NCBI GenBank assembly: GCA_025963875.1
Contig: JAOPZY010000173.1
Coordinates: forward strand, 1-41,601
From: Actinomycetota bacterium
Lineage (GTDB): Bacteria > Actinomycetota > CADDZG01 > JAHWKV01 > JAOPZY01
Reading direction: 5' to 3'
Length of the DNA: 41,601 nt
Shown piece by piece: positions 30,864 to 40,165 of this stretch. The translations under genes were made by a program, and so were the position numbers. Under the pieces are notes generated by a model. That model was not told the DNA's origin and searched no databases. It saw nothing but the letters and a program-made list of their open reading frames with translations. Position 1 is the stretch's first letter, and the number at the start of each line of letters is the position of its first letter.

Positions 30864-33629
30864 ATGAACGCGACGACCAACGACGGCCTTCCGCTCGGGC
30901 ACCGGTACCTGCTGCACGAGGTGATCGGCCGGGGAGCCATGGGCGAGGTCCGGCGCGCGACGGCACGGGACACCGGTGAGGAGTTCGCCGCCAAGGTGCT
31001 CCGCCCGGAGCTTGCCGCCGACGAGGACGTGGTGTCCCGCTTCCTGCAGGAGCGACGGATCCTCATGCGCATCTCGTCGCCCAACGTGGTGGCGGTGCGG
31101 GACCTCGTCGTCGAGGCGGACACCCTGGCGATCGTGGCCGACCTCGTGCGGGGCCCGAACCTTCGCACCTACCTCGACGCCGCCGGCACGCTGGCCCCCG
31201 CGGAGGCGGCTGCCGTGGCGGTCCAGGTGCTGCACGGCCTGGCCGCGGCCCACGCGCTCGGCGTCGTGCACCGGGACGTGAAGCCGGAGAACGTCCTGAT
31301 GGACACCAGCGGTCCCACGCCGGTGGCCAAGCTGACCGACTTCGGCGTCGCCCGGCTCGCCCAGGGCCCGTCGTCGGGCCGGATGACGGCGCTCGTCGGC
31401 ACCGTCGCCTACCTCGCCCCCGAGCTCGCCGAGGACTCCCGGGCCACCCCGCCGTCCGACATCTGGTCCACCGGCATCCTGCTCTACGAGCTCCTCTGCG
31501 GGACCACCCCCTTCTCGGTGGGCTCGGGGGGCAACCTCATTGGGATGATCAAGGCCGCTGCGGAGCGCGAACCGGCGCCGCTGCCCGGCGTCCCGGCGGA
31601 CCTCTGGATCGCCATCGCCTCCATGCTGGCCAAGGCGCCCGACCAGCGGCCGGCCGCAGCATCGGCAGCGGGCGGTCTGGACGAGCTGCTGCCGTCGCTC
31701 GCGGGCATCGCCGCCCTGCCGCGACTCGCCGCCCCGCCGGGCGTCCCGCCCCATCCCTACCGCACGGTCGTGCTGCCCCGGAGCGCCACCGAGGCGCCGG
31801 CACCCCCGCAGCCCGTCGCCCCCCCTGCCCGTGCCCCGGCCCCGGCCACGGCCCCGGCTTGGCGCCGGCCGCCGGTGTGGCTCCTCGGCGCCGTGGGCGG
31901 TGCCGTGCTCGTCGTAGCGCTGGTCGCCGGCGGCCTGGCGCTTGCCGGGCGCCGCCCGGCGACGGTGTCGCAGAGCTTCCCGCCCGTGCTCGTGGGTGCC
32001 ACGGTGTCGAGCCAGCGTGTCTGGCACCTGTCCGGCGACCGCCTGACGGCGGAGGTCAGCCTCCGCAACGTCGGGTCGTCCCCGGCGGACGTCACCTACG
32101 ACGAGGTGGTTCCCGAGACCGCGGCCCCCAAGTCGGGCGACCTGCGGCAGGTGGCTCCCGGCGGCTACCAGGTGGTCAAGGCGGACCCGGTCCTGCGGTG
32201 GGCCTTCGCCCAGATGCCGCCGGGATCGGTCCAGACCCTGACCTACCAGGCGACGACGAAGTCGCAGCCCAACGCCGGCTCGCCGCGTGGGCGCCTCGCG
32301 GCGCTGGTGGCCGACCAGCAGCGGGAGGAAGCGCTCTACGCCGCGCAGGCCCGCATCTCCATCCGGGTTCTCCATGCGCTCGTGGTCGTGCCCCCGGTCG
32401 TCACGATGGCTCCCGGCGGCACCGTGCCGCTGGCGGTCGCCGGCACGTTCGACGACGGCACCGTCGCCCCCGCCGAGGCCTTCAAGCCGACGTTCGTGTC
32501 GAGCAACCCGGCGGCGGCGGTGGTTGACGACCACGGCACGATCAAGGCCACCGGCACCGGCGGCGCCGTGGTCAGGGCGTCGGTGGGCAGCGTGTGGACC
32601 GACGTGCCGGTGTCCGTGGTGGCCGCGTCGCCCTCTCCACGGCCCCTCCCGGCGGCTTCCCCTCCGACCCCAAAGCCCGCCCCCCCGCCGACCGGGCCGG
32701 CCACGCCCTCCCCGCAACCCACCACGCCCAGCGCGCCCGTTCTTTTGCTGCCCGGGGTCCCGCATGGCCCGGACGACTACGGGAGCGGGCCAGCGGTGGC
32801 GGTCAAGCCCGACGGAACGCAGGCGACGTTGTGGAAGGGGACGGACGGCGACCTGTGGGCCGCGGTCTGGGACGGCAAAGCTTGGAGCGGCCCCACCCGG
32901 CTGGGGATGGGGCCGATGGCCTCGGAGCCCGCCGTCGGCGTCGACGGCAGCGGCCACGGCTGGGCCTACTGGAAGGGCCCGGACGGCCTGCTTCGGGAGG
33001 CGTTCTCCGACGGGACGAAGTGGAACGGCCCCATTGTCCTCTCGCAGTTCGGCGCCGTGGCGTCCGAGCCCGCCGTGGCGATCGCGCCGAGCGGCCATCA
33101 GTACCTGTCCTGGAAGGGGGCGGACGGCCACCTGCTCCTTGTCCACTGGACGGGATCGGCCTGGGAGGGGCCGACGGAGCTCGGCATGGGGCCGCTCAAC
33201 TCCCACCCGGCGGCCGCCTTGGATGCCGCCGAACATCCCTACGTCTACTGGAAGGGGACCGACGGCAACCTCTGGCAAGCCTTCTACGACGGGGCGAGGT
33301 GGACCGGCCCGAAGAGCCTCGGCATGGGGACGCTCGGGTCCGCCCCCGCCGTCGCCGTTGCATCGAGTGGTGCGCAGTCCGTCTACTGGAAGGGGACCGA
33401 CGGCAATCTGTGGGCTGGGGTGTGGACCGGCCAGGCCGCCTCGCCATGGGTCGGCCCCCTCAAGGTGCTGGGCGCCTCCATGGCCGCAGGACCCACCATC
33501 GGCCTCGACGCCGCCGGTCATGCGTGGGTGTACTGGAAGGGCACCGACACGGTGGCGTGGGGAGCGTACTTCGACACGAAGACGTGGATCGGTCCGGTCA
33601 CAATCCCGCAAATGGGTCCCTTCGGCTGA
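30864..33629 (+). CDS. Membrane Ser/Thr protein kinase with extracellular Ig-like domain and six-repeat propeller
   Basis: 921 residues, PknB-like architecture with an unusual sensor. Kinase at about 10-275: Gly loop GRGAMGEV, ATP Lys K44, HRDVKPEN at 136-143 (catalytic D138), DFG Asp D159, GTVAYLAPE. Then a Pro-rich juxtamembrane stretch and one membrane helix at about 338-362. Outside: a domain at about 370-500, a Big2-like fold at about 505-590, a Pro/Ser linker at about 590-630 and six repeats of about 47 residues at about 643-921. Actinobacterial PknB normally carries PASTA repeats; none are seen. Upstream of a two-component pair. Confidence 0.9.
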   Translation: MNATTNDGLPLGHRYLLHEVIGRGAMGEVRRATARDTGEEFAAKVLRPELAADEDVVSRFLQERRILMRISSPNVVAVRDLVVEADTLAIVADLVRGPNLRTYLDAAGTLAPAEAAAVAVQVLHGLAAAHALGVVHRDVKPENVLMDTSGPTPVAKLTDFGVARLAQGPSSGRMTALVGTVAYLAPELAEDSRATPPSDIWSTGILLYELLCGTTPFSVGSGGNLIGMIKAAAEREPAPLPGVPADLWIAIASMLAKAPDQRPAAASAAGGLDELLPSLAGIAALPRLAAPPGVPPHPYRTVVLPRSATEAPAPPQPVAPPARAPAPATAPAWRRPPVWLLGAVGGAVLVVALVAGGLALAGRRPATVSQSFPPVLVGATVSSQRVWHLSGDRLTAEVSLRNVGSSPADVTYDEVVPETAAPKSGDLRQVAPGGYQVVKADPVLRWAFAQMPPGSVQTLTYQATTKSQPNAGSPRGRLAALVADQQREEALYAAQARISIRVLHALVVVPPVVTMAPGGTVPLAVAGTFDDGTVAPAEAFKPTFVSSNPAAAVVDDHGTIKATGTGGAVVRASVGSVWTDVPVSVVAASPSPRPLPAASPPTPKPAPPPTGPATPSPQPTTPSAPVLLLPGVPHGPDDYGSGPAVAVKPDGTQATLWKGTDGDLWAAVWDGKAWSGPTRLGMGPMASEPAVGVDGSGHGWAYWKGPDGLLREAFSDGTKWNGPIVLSQFGAVASEPAVAIAPSGHQYLSWKGADGHLLLVHWTGSAWEGPTELGMGPLNSHPAAALDAAEHPYVYWKGTDGNLWQAFYDGARWTGPKSLGMGTLGSAPAVAVASSGAQSVYWKGTDGNLWAGVWTGQAASPWVGPLKVLGASMAAGPTIGLDAAGHAWVYWKGTDTVAWGAYFDTKTWIGPVTIPQMGPFG
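32790..33629 (+). repeat. Six in-frame repeats of the WKGTDGNLW type
   Basis: Each unit reads roughly P-A-V-A-x(8)-YWKGTDGNLW-x(4)-W-x-G-x-x-W-x-GP-x-x-LGMG-x-L-x-S. Units 1-4 are the most regular, units 5-6 more diverged. Six units suit a closed six-bladed propeller or lectin-like (tectonin-type) ring at the C-terminus of the kinase. Confidence 0.85.
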
Positions 33630-33650
33630 GACCTCGTTCGTGCCAGCGGT

Positions 33651-33683
33651 TTACAACAAAGCCGTCACAGCTTCTCAACAAAC
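33651..33683 (+). promoter_or_regulatory. Direct repeats upstream of the two-component genes
   Basis: TTACAACAAAG (33651-33661) and TCTCAACAAAC (33673-33683) share CAACAAA exactly 22 bases apart, two helical turns. OmpR/PhoB-type regulators bind direct repeats with 11-base phasing, so autoregulation by the next gene is possible. Motif-level inference. Confidence 0.3.
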
Positions 33684-33710
33684 GTTGCGGGCCCAGATCG
33701 CCGTTCACCG

Positions 33711-33716
33711 TAGGAT
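33711..33716 (+). promoter_or_regulatory. -10 box for leaderless response regulator mRNA
   Basis: TAGGAT, 7 bases before GTG 33724. Confidence 0.5.
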
Positions 33717-33723
33717 CTAGACC

Positions 33724-34458
33724 GTGAACCCGGCCCCCGCGCAGCGACCGATCGCTGCGCGCACCATTCTCGTCGTGGACGACGAGGCGGCACTCGTCGA
33801 GGCGGTTCGAGCGCGCCTGGTGAGCGAGGGCTATTCGGTGCGGGTCGCGGCCGACGGACCGAGCGCCCTGGCGGCCGTCGAGGCGGAACGCCCCGACCTG
33901 GTCGTGCTCGACCTCATGCTGCCCGGCATGGACGGCCTCGAGGTCTGCCGCGAGATCCAGAAGCGGGACTGGGTCCCGGTCCTCATGCTGACCGCCCGCA
34001 CCGGCGAGACCGACAAGATCGCCGGCTTTGCCGTCGGCGCCGACGACTACCTCACCAAGCCGTTCAGCCTGCGGGAGCTGGCGGCGAGGGTGCGGGCCAT
34101 CCTCCGCAGGATGGAGCGGGCCGGGGCGCTCGGCGCGGCAACCCCCGACGTCACTCTCATCCGGTTCGATCTCGTCATCGACCCGTCGCGGCGGCGGGTC
34201 CAGCAGGCGGGGACCGACGTGGCGTTGACCCCTCTGGAGTTCGAGATCCTCCTCGCGCTCGCCCAGGCCCCCGGCGTCGTCTACGCGAGGGAGCAGCTCA
34301 TGGAGCGGGTGTGGGGCTACCGGGACCATGCCGGCGGGCGTGTCGTCGACAGCCACGTCGCCCGGATCCGGCGCAAGCTCCGCGACGAGGCGGCCGAGCC
34401 CCGCTACATCCGGACGGTGCACTGGGTCGGCTACACGTTCCGCGAAGCCGGCATGTGA
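33724..34458 (+). CDS. OmpR/PhoB-family response regulator
   Basis: 244 residues. Receiver: VVDDE (D19/D20), phospho-acceptor D63 in VVLDLMLPGMDG, switch Thr in LMLTART, Lys in DYLTKPFS. C-terminal winged helix: LTPLEFEILLALAQAPG, VYAREQLMERVWGY and RIRRKLRDEAAEPRYIRTVHWVGY. DNA-binding transcription factor. GTG start 7 bases after TAGGAT. Overlaps the kinase gene by 4 bases (GTGA). Confidence 0.94.
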   Translation: MNPAPAQRPIAARTILVVDDEAALVEAVRARLVSEGYSVRVAADGPSALAAVEAERPDLVVLDLMLPGMDGLEVCREIQKRDWVPVLMLTARTGETDKIAGFAVGADDYLTKPFSLRELAARVRAILRRMERAGALGAATPDVTLIRFDLVIDPSRRRVQQAGTDVALTPLEFEILLALAQAPGVVYAREQLMERVWGYRDHAGGRVVDSHVARIRRKLRDEAAEPRYIRTVHWVGYTFREAGM

Positions 34459-35918
34459 GAAATTCCGTGTACGTCCGGCCGCTTGACCGCCTGTCCTCCA
34501 TCCGGGTCAAGCTGGGATCGATCACCGTCCTCGCGGTCCTCGTGACCATCGGGACGCTCTACGTGCTCATCGGCTTCGCCCTCCGCAACTCCGAGCGGGA
34601 GGTGGCGTTGCGCCAGTCGCTCGGGTCGGCCCGTGACCTCTCGACCCAGGCCTTCGACGCCGGGGGGCACCGGACGGCGTCGCTGCCGGAGGCAGCCGCC
34701 CGGGCGGGGCACTTCGTCCTCGTCGTCGATGCCCAGGGCGAGGTCCTGCAGGCGAGCATGCCCGTCCCGGGCACCGTCGCCAAGGCCCTGGCGGGCTCGG
34801 TCGATACCGGCATCGTCGACGGCCTGGAGTATGTCGGCGTCCCGGTGGTGCGCAGCGGCGCCGTGACCGGGGCCGTCTACATCGGCACCCCCACCGGTAA
34901 CGGTCTGAGCGCCCTCTCGGCGACAGCGGATCTCCTCCGGGGGTACTGGTGGCAGCTGCTGCTCGCGGGCGCCGTCGCCGCTTCGGTCGCCCTCGTCATC
35001 GCCCGCTTCCTCGCCCGCGGGATGACGACGCCGCTCAGGGAGATGGCGGCAGCCGCCCGCCGGATGTCGCAGGGCGACTACCGCAACCGGGTGGCCGCCA
35101 GCACCCGCGACGAGGTAGGTCAGCTCGCGAGCGCCTTCAACCGGATGGCGGCCCAGCTCGAAGGCGTCGAGGCCAGCCGGCGGGAACTGGTGGGCAACGT
35201 CTCCCATGAGCTGAAGACGCCGATCTCGGCACTGCAGGCCCACCTCGAGAACCTCCTGGACGGCGTCGAGGAGCCGAACCCCGAGGTCCTGGCCGTGATG
35301 CTCGCCCAGTGCGAACGCCTGGCCCGCCTCGTGGACCAGCTGCTCGACCTGTCCCGCCTCGAGTCCGGCGACGTCCCGCTCGAGCTGCAGCCGGTGTCCC
35401 TCGGGGAGCTGGTCGACCAGGTGGTGGCGGAGGTCGGCGTGTCCCGCCCCGACCGGGCGGTGCAGGTGGTCAACGATGTGGGCCCCGGGCTCCCGCCCCT
35501 GCGGGCCGACCGGGAGCGGCTGCACCAGGTGCTCTACAACCTCCTCGACAACGCCTTCCGGTTCACTCCCGCCGGTGGGACGGTCACGGTCGGCGCGCAC
35601 GGCGAGAACGGCTTCTGTTCGATCTCGGTCCACGACACCGGTGCCGGCATCCCCGAGGAGCACATCACACGGGTCTTCGAGCGCTTCTACCGGGTGGACA
35701 GCTCGCGGGCCAGAAGCGGCGGCGGGACCGGTATCGGGTTGGCCATCGCCCGCTCCGTTGTCGAGGCCCACGGGGGCACGATCTGGGCCGAGCCCGGGGG
35801 CCGCGGGGGAGCCACCTTCCGGTTCCTCGTCCCGTTCTGGGACCTCGCACCGGCTTGGGACGCCGGACCCTCGTCACCTGCGATACTCCTGCACGCCAAC
35901 GGAGGGACCCCTAAATGA
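34455..35918 (+). CDS. Membrane sensor histidine kinase
   Basis: 487 residues. Two membrane helices, about 16-38 (ITVLAVLVTIGTLYVLIGFA) and about 175-195 (LLLAGAVAASVALVIARFLA), with an extracytoplasmic sensor domain of about 130 residues between. Then a HAMP domain (ITTPLREM-like segment MTTPLREMAAAARRM), HisKA with H251 in VSHELKTP, and HATPase with N box NLLDNAFRFTP, DTGAGIP, GGGTGIGLAIA. Partner of the preceding regulator. A GTG at 34467 is an alternative start. Overlaps the YjbQ gene by 4 bases. Signal unknown. Confidence 0.93.
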   Translation: MRNSVYVRPLDRLSSIRVKLGSITVLAVLVTIGTLYVLIGFALRNSEREVALRQSLGSARDLSTQAFDAGGHRTASLPEAAARAGHFVLVVDAQGEVLQASMPVPGTVAKALAGSVDTGIVDGLEYVGVPVVRSGAVTGAVYIGTPTGNGLSALSATADLLRGYWWQLLLAGAVAASVALVIARFLARGMTTPLREMAAAARRMSQGDYRNRVAASTRDEVGQLASAFNRMAAQLEGVEASRRELVGNVSHELKTPISALQAHLENLLDGVEEPNPEVLAVMLAQCERLARLVDQLLDLSRLESGDVPLELQPVSLGELVDQVVAEVGVSRPDRAVQVVNDVGPGLPPLRADRERLHQVLYNLLDNAFRFTPAGGTVTVGAHGENGFCSISVHDTGAGIPEEHITRVFERFYRVDSSRARSGGGTGIGLAIARSVVEAHGGTIWAEPGGRGGATFRFLVPFWDLAPAWDAGPSSPAILLHANGGTPK

Positions 35919-36364
35919 GATCGTTGACCACCAACCTGCAGCTCACCCCGACCTGCCGGCACGACATCATCGATGTGACCGACGAACTGGAGCGGGCCGT
36001 GAAGGATTCCGGCGTCACGGACGGCTGCATCGTCGCCTTCTGCGCCCACACGACCGCGACCCTGGTGCTGGGGGAGTGGGAGGATGGCCTGCTGGAGGAC
36101 TTCCGCAAGCGGCTCCTCGATCTCGCCCCCCCGGACGTCTACTACGCCCACGACGACCTCACCCGCCGCACGCAGAACATCGGCGACTGGGTGGAGCCGA
36201 TCAACGGCCACTCCCATATCGCCCACATGATCATGGGCGGCTCGTCGCACACGATCCCGGTGGGGGCCGGACGGCCGCTGCTCGGGCGGTGGCAGCGCCT
36301 GTTGCTGGTCGAGCTCGACGGCCCCCGCCCGCGGGACCTCGTCTTCCACTGCTTCGGGGAGTAA
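35915..36364 (+). CDS. YjbQ / UPF0047 family protein
   Basis: 149 residues. Family marks: FCAHTTATLVLGEWEDGL, HDDLTRRTQN, NGHSHIAHMIMGGSSHTIPV and LLGRWQRLLLVELDGPRPRD. The His cluster likely binds metal. E. coli YjbQ has weak thiamin-phosphate synthase activity in vitro; the true role is unclear. ATG overlaps the kinase stop (ATGA), so it is translated with the two-component genes. Confidence 0.9.
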   Translation: MRSLTTNLQLTPTCRHDIIDVTDELERAVKDSGVTDGCIVAFCAHTTATLVLGEWEDGLLEDFRKRLLDLAPPDVYYAHDDLTRRTQNIGDWVEPINGHSHIAHMIMGGSSHTIPVGAGRPLLGRWQRLLLVELDGPRPRDLVFHCFGE

Positions 36365-36373
36365 GCCCTCTGG

Positions 36374-36379
36374 TAGGGT
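36374..36379 (+). promoter_or_regulatory. -10 box for leaderless trpC mRNA
   Basis: TAGGGT, 8 bases before GTG 36388, in the 23-bp gap after the YjbQ gene. Confidence 0.45.
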
Positions 36380-36387
36380 CCCCCGAC

Positions 36388-37194
36388 GTGGAGACCTACC
36401 TCGATACGATCCTCGACCGCACCCGCGTCCGGGTGGAGCTCAGCCGTCGCGAGCACCCGTTCGAGGAGCTCGACCGGGAGAGCCGCAACGCCGGGCAGGC
36501 CCGCGACTTCACCGGCGCCATCCGGGCGGAGGGCATGTCGCTCATCGCCGAGTTCAAGCGACGGTCGCCCTCCAAAGGCGTGATCCGGGCGGACGTCGAT
36601 CCGGCCGAGGTGGCCGGCGCCTACGAGCGGGGCGGTGCCCGGGCGCTCAGCGTCCTCACCGAGCCGGAGTTCTTCTCCGGCTCCCTCGACGACCTCGCCA
36701 GGGCACGCGAGGCCACCACGCTCCCGGTCCTGCGCAAGGACTTCGTCGTCGACCTCTACCAGATCGTCGAGACCCGGGTGGCGGGCGCCGACGCCGTGCT
36801 CCTCATCGTGGCGGCCATCCCCGACCGAGCCCTCTTGGCGGAGCTGGCCGACGCCGCCTCCCACTACGGTCTGCCCGCCTTGGTGGAGGTCCACAGCGAG
36901 TGGGAGCTCGACGACGCCTTCGAGGTCGAGCCTGGGTTGGTCGGGGTCAACCAGCGGGACCTGCGAACCTTCGACGTCGATGACGGCCTTGCGATCCGGC
37001 TCCGCCGCCGCATCCCCTCGGAGGTCGCGATGGTCGCCGAGAGCGGCATCGTCGACCGTGCCGGCGTCGAGGCGCTGGAGGAGGCAGTCGTCGAGGGGAT
37101 GCTGGTGGGGGAGACGCTGATGCGGGCGGACGACCCTGCCCGCGCGGCGCAGGAGCTTCTCGGAACCGCGGGCGGCGACGAGGGCCCCGACTAG
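36388..37194 (+). CDS. trpC: Indole-3-glycerol phosphate synthase
   Basis: Closes the indole ring from CdRP. 268 residues, monofunctional (no TrpF domain). Motifs: [13 protein letters not shown] (catalytic Glu/Lys), [49 protein letters not shown] and [11 protein letters not shown] 36388 gives the usual start [12 protein letters not shown]. Its TAG stop forms the first three bases of the next -10 box. Confidence 0.95.
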   Translation: METYLDTILDRTRVRVELSRREHPFEELDRESRNAGQARDFTGAIRAEGMSLIAEFKRRSPSKGVIRADVDPAEVAGAYERGGARALSVLTEPEFFSGSLDDLARAREATTLPVLRKDFVVDLYQIVETRVAGADAVLLIVAAIPDRALLAELADAASHYGLPALVEVHSEWELDDAFEVEPGLVGVNQRDLRTFDVDDGLAIRLRRRIPSEVAMVAESGIVDRAGVEALEEAVVEGMLVGETLMRADDPARAAQELLGTAGGDEGPD

Positions 37195-37197
37195 ACT
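37192..37197 (+). promoter_or_regulatory. -10 box for leaderless trpB mRNA
   Basis: TAGACT, 8 bases before ATG 37206. It contains the trpC stop codon. Supports ATG 37206 over the in-frame TTG at 37197. Confidence 0.45.
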
Positions 37198-37205
37198 TGG
37201 CACCG

Positions 37206-38414
37206 ATGCCTCCCTCCTCGCGCCTTGCCCCTGCCACCGTGCCCGACGAACGCGGGTGGTTCGGCGACTACGGCGGCCGCTTCGCCCCCGAGGTGCTCAT
37301 GGGGGTGCTGGAGGAGCTCGACCGGGCCCGGATCGAGACCCTCGGGGACCAGGCCTTCAACGACGAGTTCCACTCGCTCCTGAAGGAGGTCGCAGGCCGG
37401 CCGACCCCGCTGTACCACGCCCGCCGCCTGACGGCCGAGATCGGGGGCGCCGACATCTGGCTGAAGCGGGAGGACGCCGCCTTCACCGGCTCGCACAAGA
37501 TCAACAACACCCTCGGCCAGCTCCTGCTCGCCCGCCGGATGGGCAAGCGGCGGGTGATCGCGGAGACGGGCGCGGGCCAGCACGGCGTCGCCACCGCCAC
37601 CGCGGCGGCCTGGTTCGGCATCCCCTGCGTCGTCTACATGGGCCTCGAGGACACCCGCCGGCAGGCGCTCAACGTCGCCCGGATGAAGCTGCTGGGGGCC
37701 GAGGTCCGGCCGGTGGCCGCAGGCTCGCGCACCCTCAAGGACGCCATCAACGAGGCCTTCCGGGACTGGGTGGAGAACGTCGAAACCACGCACTACGTCA
37801 TCGGGTCGGTGGTCGGCCCGCACCCGTTCCCCACGCTGGTTGCGGAGTTCCAGCGGGTGATCGGCGACGAGGCGAAGAGCCAGTTCCAGCGGGCGACCGG
37901 CACGCTGCCGGACGCCGTGGTGGCCTGCGTCGGCGGCGGCTCCAACGCCATCGGCATCTTCCGGGCCTTCGTCGACGACCAGGTCCGCCTCTACGGCGTC
38001 GAGGCCGCGGGGGACGGCCTCCAGACCACGCGCCACGCGGCCACGCTGTCCCGCGGCGAACCAGGCGTGCTCCACGGCGCTCGGTCGTACCTGCTGCAGG
38101 ACGCCTCCGGGCAGGTGCAGGAGGCACACTCGATCTCGGCGGGGCTCGACTATCCGGGCGTCGGCCCCGAGCATTCCTGGCTCAAGGACTCGGGGCGGGT
38201 GCGCTACCTCGCCGCCAGCGACACCGAGGCCCTGGAGGCCTTCAGCGTTCTGTCCCGCTCCGAGGGCATCATCCCGGCGCTGGAGTCCTCGCACGCCCTG
38301 GCCCGGGCGAAGGACCTCGCCCGCGAGCTCGGCCCCGGCTACAACGTGCTCGTCAACCTTTCGGGGCGCGGCGACAAGGATGTGGAGATCGTGGCCCGGG
38401 CGATGCGTCTGTGA
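37206..38414 (+). CDS. trpB: Tryptophan synthase beta chain
   Basis: PLP enzyme condensing indole and serine. 402 residues, TrpB1 type. Motifs: [41 protein letters not shown] with PLP Lys K98, [12 protein letters not shown] (catalytic Glu), [12 protein letters not shown] (phosphate loop) and [10 protein letters not shown]. It leads trpBA, 32 bases before trpA. Confidence 0.97.
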   Translation: MPPSSRLAPATVPDERGWFGDYGGRFAPEVLMGVLEELDRARIETLGDQAFNDEFHSLLKEVAGRPTPLYHARRLTAEIGGADIWLKREDAAFTGSHKINNTLGQLLLARRMGKRRVIAETGAGQHGVATATAAAWFGIPCVVYMGLEDTRRQALNVARMKLLGAEVRPVAAGSRTLKDAINEAFRDWVENVETTHYVIGSVVGPHPFPTLVAEFQRVIGDEAKSQFQRATGTLPDAVVACVGGGSNAIGIFRAFVDDQVRLYGVEAAGDGLQTTRHAATLSRGEPGVLHGARSYLLQDASGQVQEAHSISAGLDYPGVGPEHSWLKDSGRVRYLAASDTEALEAFSVLSRSEGIIPALESSHALARAKDLARELGPGYNVLVNLSGRGDKDVEIVARAMRL

Positions 38415-38446
38415 TCCTCGCGGTGCTCGTCAGCTTCTCCGGCTAG

Positions 38447-39253
38447 ATGGGGACCCGGCCGGCCGCCGCCGAGGCGACGGACCTGGAGCGCCGCCTGAAC
38501 GAGGCGCGGGCCGGCGGCCGCAGGCTGTTCGTCCCGTACCTCACCGCGGGGCTGCCGTCGCCGCAGCGCTTCGTCGACCTCCTGTCGGAGATGGCGACCT
38601 GCGCGGATGCGATCGAGGTGGGCATCCCGTTCTCCGACCCGGTGATGGACGGCCCGGTCATCACGGCGGCCTCCACCCAGGCGCTGGAGGCCGGTATCGG
38701 GGTGGACCGCTGCTTCGACCTCATCCGCGACGCCCGCCGCTATGCCGGCGTCCCCATCGTCGCCATGACCTACTACAACCCCGTGCACCGCATGGGGGTC
38801 GACGCCTTCGCCGAGGCACTGCACCAGGCGGGGGCCACCGGGATGATCGTCCCGGACCTTCCCTTCGAGGAGTCGGCCGCGCTGCGGGGGGAGCTGGCGC
38901 AGCGCGGGATGGCGCTCGTGCAGATGATCGCCCCCACGACGCCGCTCGAGCGCGCCGCGGTCCTGTCGAGGGGCTCGGGGGGCTTCGTGTACGCCGTGTC
39001 GCGCCTGGGGGTGACCGGGGAACAGGCGACCCTCGGCGGGGCGGCGCTCGCGGTGGTTGTGCGCATCCGACCGCACACCCGGCTCCCGGTCCTGCTCGGC
39101 ATCGGGATCTCCAACGGGGAGCAGGCGGCCGCGGCGGCCAAGGTGGCCGACGGCGTCATCGTCGGCAGCGCCATCATGAAGCGGGTGCTCAACGGCGAAC
39201 CGGACGGGGCGGCGGCGCTGGCCCGGGAGATCCGGCGAGCCTTGGATGCATAA
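38447..39253 (+). CDS. trpA: Tryptophan synthase alpha chain
   Basis: Cleaves indole glycerol phosphate to indole and passes it to TrpB. 268 residues. Catalytic E57 in IEVGIPFSDP and D68 in VMDGP. Other marks: VPYLTAGLPSP, VPIVAMTYYNPV, IVPDLPFEE, LGIGISNGEQ and DGVIVGSAIM. Differs slightly from common forms (IEVGIPFSDP for LEIG, VSRLGVTG for SRAGVTG). ATG 38447 has no clear ribosome site. Confidence 0.95.
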   Translation: MGTRPAAAEATDLERRLNEARAGGRRLFVPYLTAGLPSPQRFVDLLSEMATCADAIEVGIPFSDPVMDGPVITAASTQALEAGIGVDRCFDLIRDARRYAGVPIVAMTYYNPVHRMGVDAFAEALHQAGATGMIVPDLPFEESAALRGELAQRGMALVQMIAPTTPLERAAVLSRGSGGFVYAVSRLGVTGEQATLGGAALAVVVRIRPHTRLPVLLGIGISNGEQAAAAAKVADGVIVGSAIMKRVLNGEPDGAAALAREIRRALDA

Positions 39254-39278
39254 CTCGATACGGAAAGGAGGGACTGCG

Positions 39279-39497
39279 GTGGCGGGTTGGGGCGACGATC
39301 CGATCCTGGAGGAGCTGCGGACGCTCATCGAGGAGGGCTGGGAGGTCGTGAGCATCGAGGAGGACGTCGACACCGACGACGGCCCCGCCGACCGGGTGGT
39401 GATCCGTCCAGCGGCAGACGGGGAGTCCCGGGAGTTCGTCAGCGACCATCTGGCGTTCCACCGCTACGTCACCGGCTTGCAGGGGGAAACCTACTGA
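39279..39497 (+). CDS. Small acidic protein, unknown
   Basis: 72 residues, strongly acidic (EELRTLIEEGWEVVSIEEDV) with a C-terminal HLAFHRYVTGLQGETY. No family recognised. GTG 39279 follows a strong GGAAAGGAGGG site (39262-39272), which is why a longer reading from ATG 39246 was not chosen. It sits between trpA and a phosphatase gene, 1 base apart from the latter, so the three are probably co-transcribed. Confidence 0.7.
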   Translation: MAGWGDDPILEELRTLIEEGWEVVSIEEDVDTDDGPADRVVIRPAADGESREFVSDHLAFHRYVTGLQGETY

Positions 39498-39498
39498 C

Positions 39499-40158
39499 AT
39501 GACCGAAGCCGGGTCTGAAGCTCGTGGGGCCTTCCTCATCGACGTGGACGGGACCCTCGTCGACACGAACTACCACCACGCCATCGCCTGGTACCGGGCA
39601 TTCCGGCGCCATGAGCTCACCCTGCCGCTGTGGCGGATCCACCGCTCGATGGGGATGGGCGGGGACCAGCTCATCAAGGCCCTCGCGGGACAGGAAGTGG
39701 AGGACAGCCTTGGCGATGCCATCCGGGCTGCCGAGAAGGGGCTGTACGGCGAGCTGATCGGGGAGGTCCAGCCCCTGGAAGGGGCGCGCGAGCTGCTCGC
39801 CGACCTTCATGCGGCGGGCCGTTGCGTCGTGCTCGCCAGCTCGGCGAAGCGGGAGGAGACAGAGCACTACCTCGACCTGCTCGACGCACGCAAGGTCGTC
39901 GACGCCTGGACGGACGCATCGGACGTCAAGGCCACGAAGCCGGAGCCCGATCTGATCTACGCGGCCCTCGAGAAGGTCGGGGCCTCCACGGGCACCATGA
40001 TCGGCGACTCGGTGTACGACTGCATCGCCGCGCACCGGGCGGGCATCCCGTCGCTCACGGTGCTGACGGGGGGGTTCTCCCGCGAGGAGCTCCGGCAGGC
40101 CGGAGCATCGGACGTCTTCGAGTCGGTGGCGGAGCTCCGGCGCAAGTTGCTGCCGTAG
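39499..40158 (+). CDS. HAD-family phosphatase (phosphoglycolate phosphatase-like)
   Basis: 219 residues. Motif I IDVDGTLVDT (nucleophile and acid/base Asp), motif II VVLASSAKREE (Ser), motif III Lys in KATKPEPD, motif IV MIGDSVYD. The alpha-helical C1 cap after motif I places it with phosphoglycolate/beta-phosphoglucomutase relatives. Substrate not determined. Converges with the aldehyde dehydrogenase, 7 bases apart. Confidence 0.88.
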   Translation: MTEAGSEARGAFLIDVDGTLVDTNYHHAIAWYRAFRRHELTLPLWRIHRSMGMGGDQLIKALAGQEVEDSLGDAIRAAEKGLYGELIGEVQPLEGARELLADLHAAGRCVVLASSAKREETEHYLDLLDARKVVDAWTDASDVKATKPEPDLIYAALEKVGASTGTMIGDSVYDCIAAHRAGIPSLTVLTGGFSREELRQAGASDVFESVAELRRKLLP

Positions 40159-40165
40159 CCCGCCG

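Noticed and set aside
29601-33611. 1336-codon open frame on the minus strand
   Set aside because: Shadow of the Ser/Thr kinase and the flanking genes; Arg/Gly-rich, no domains.
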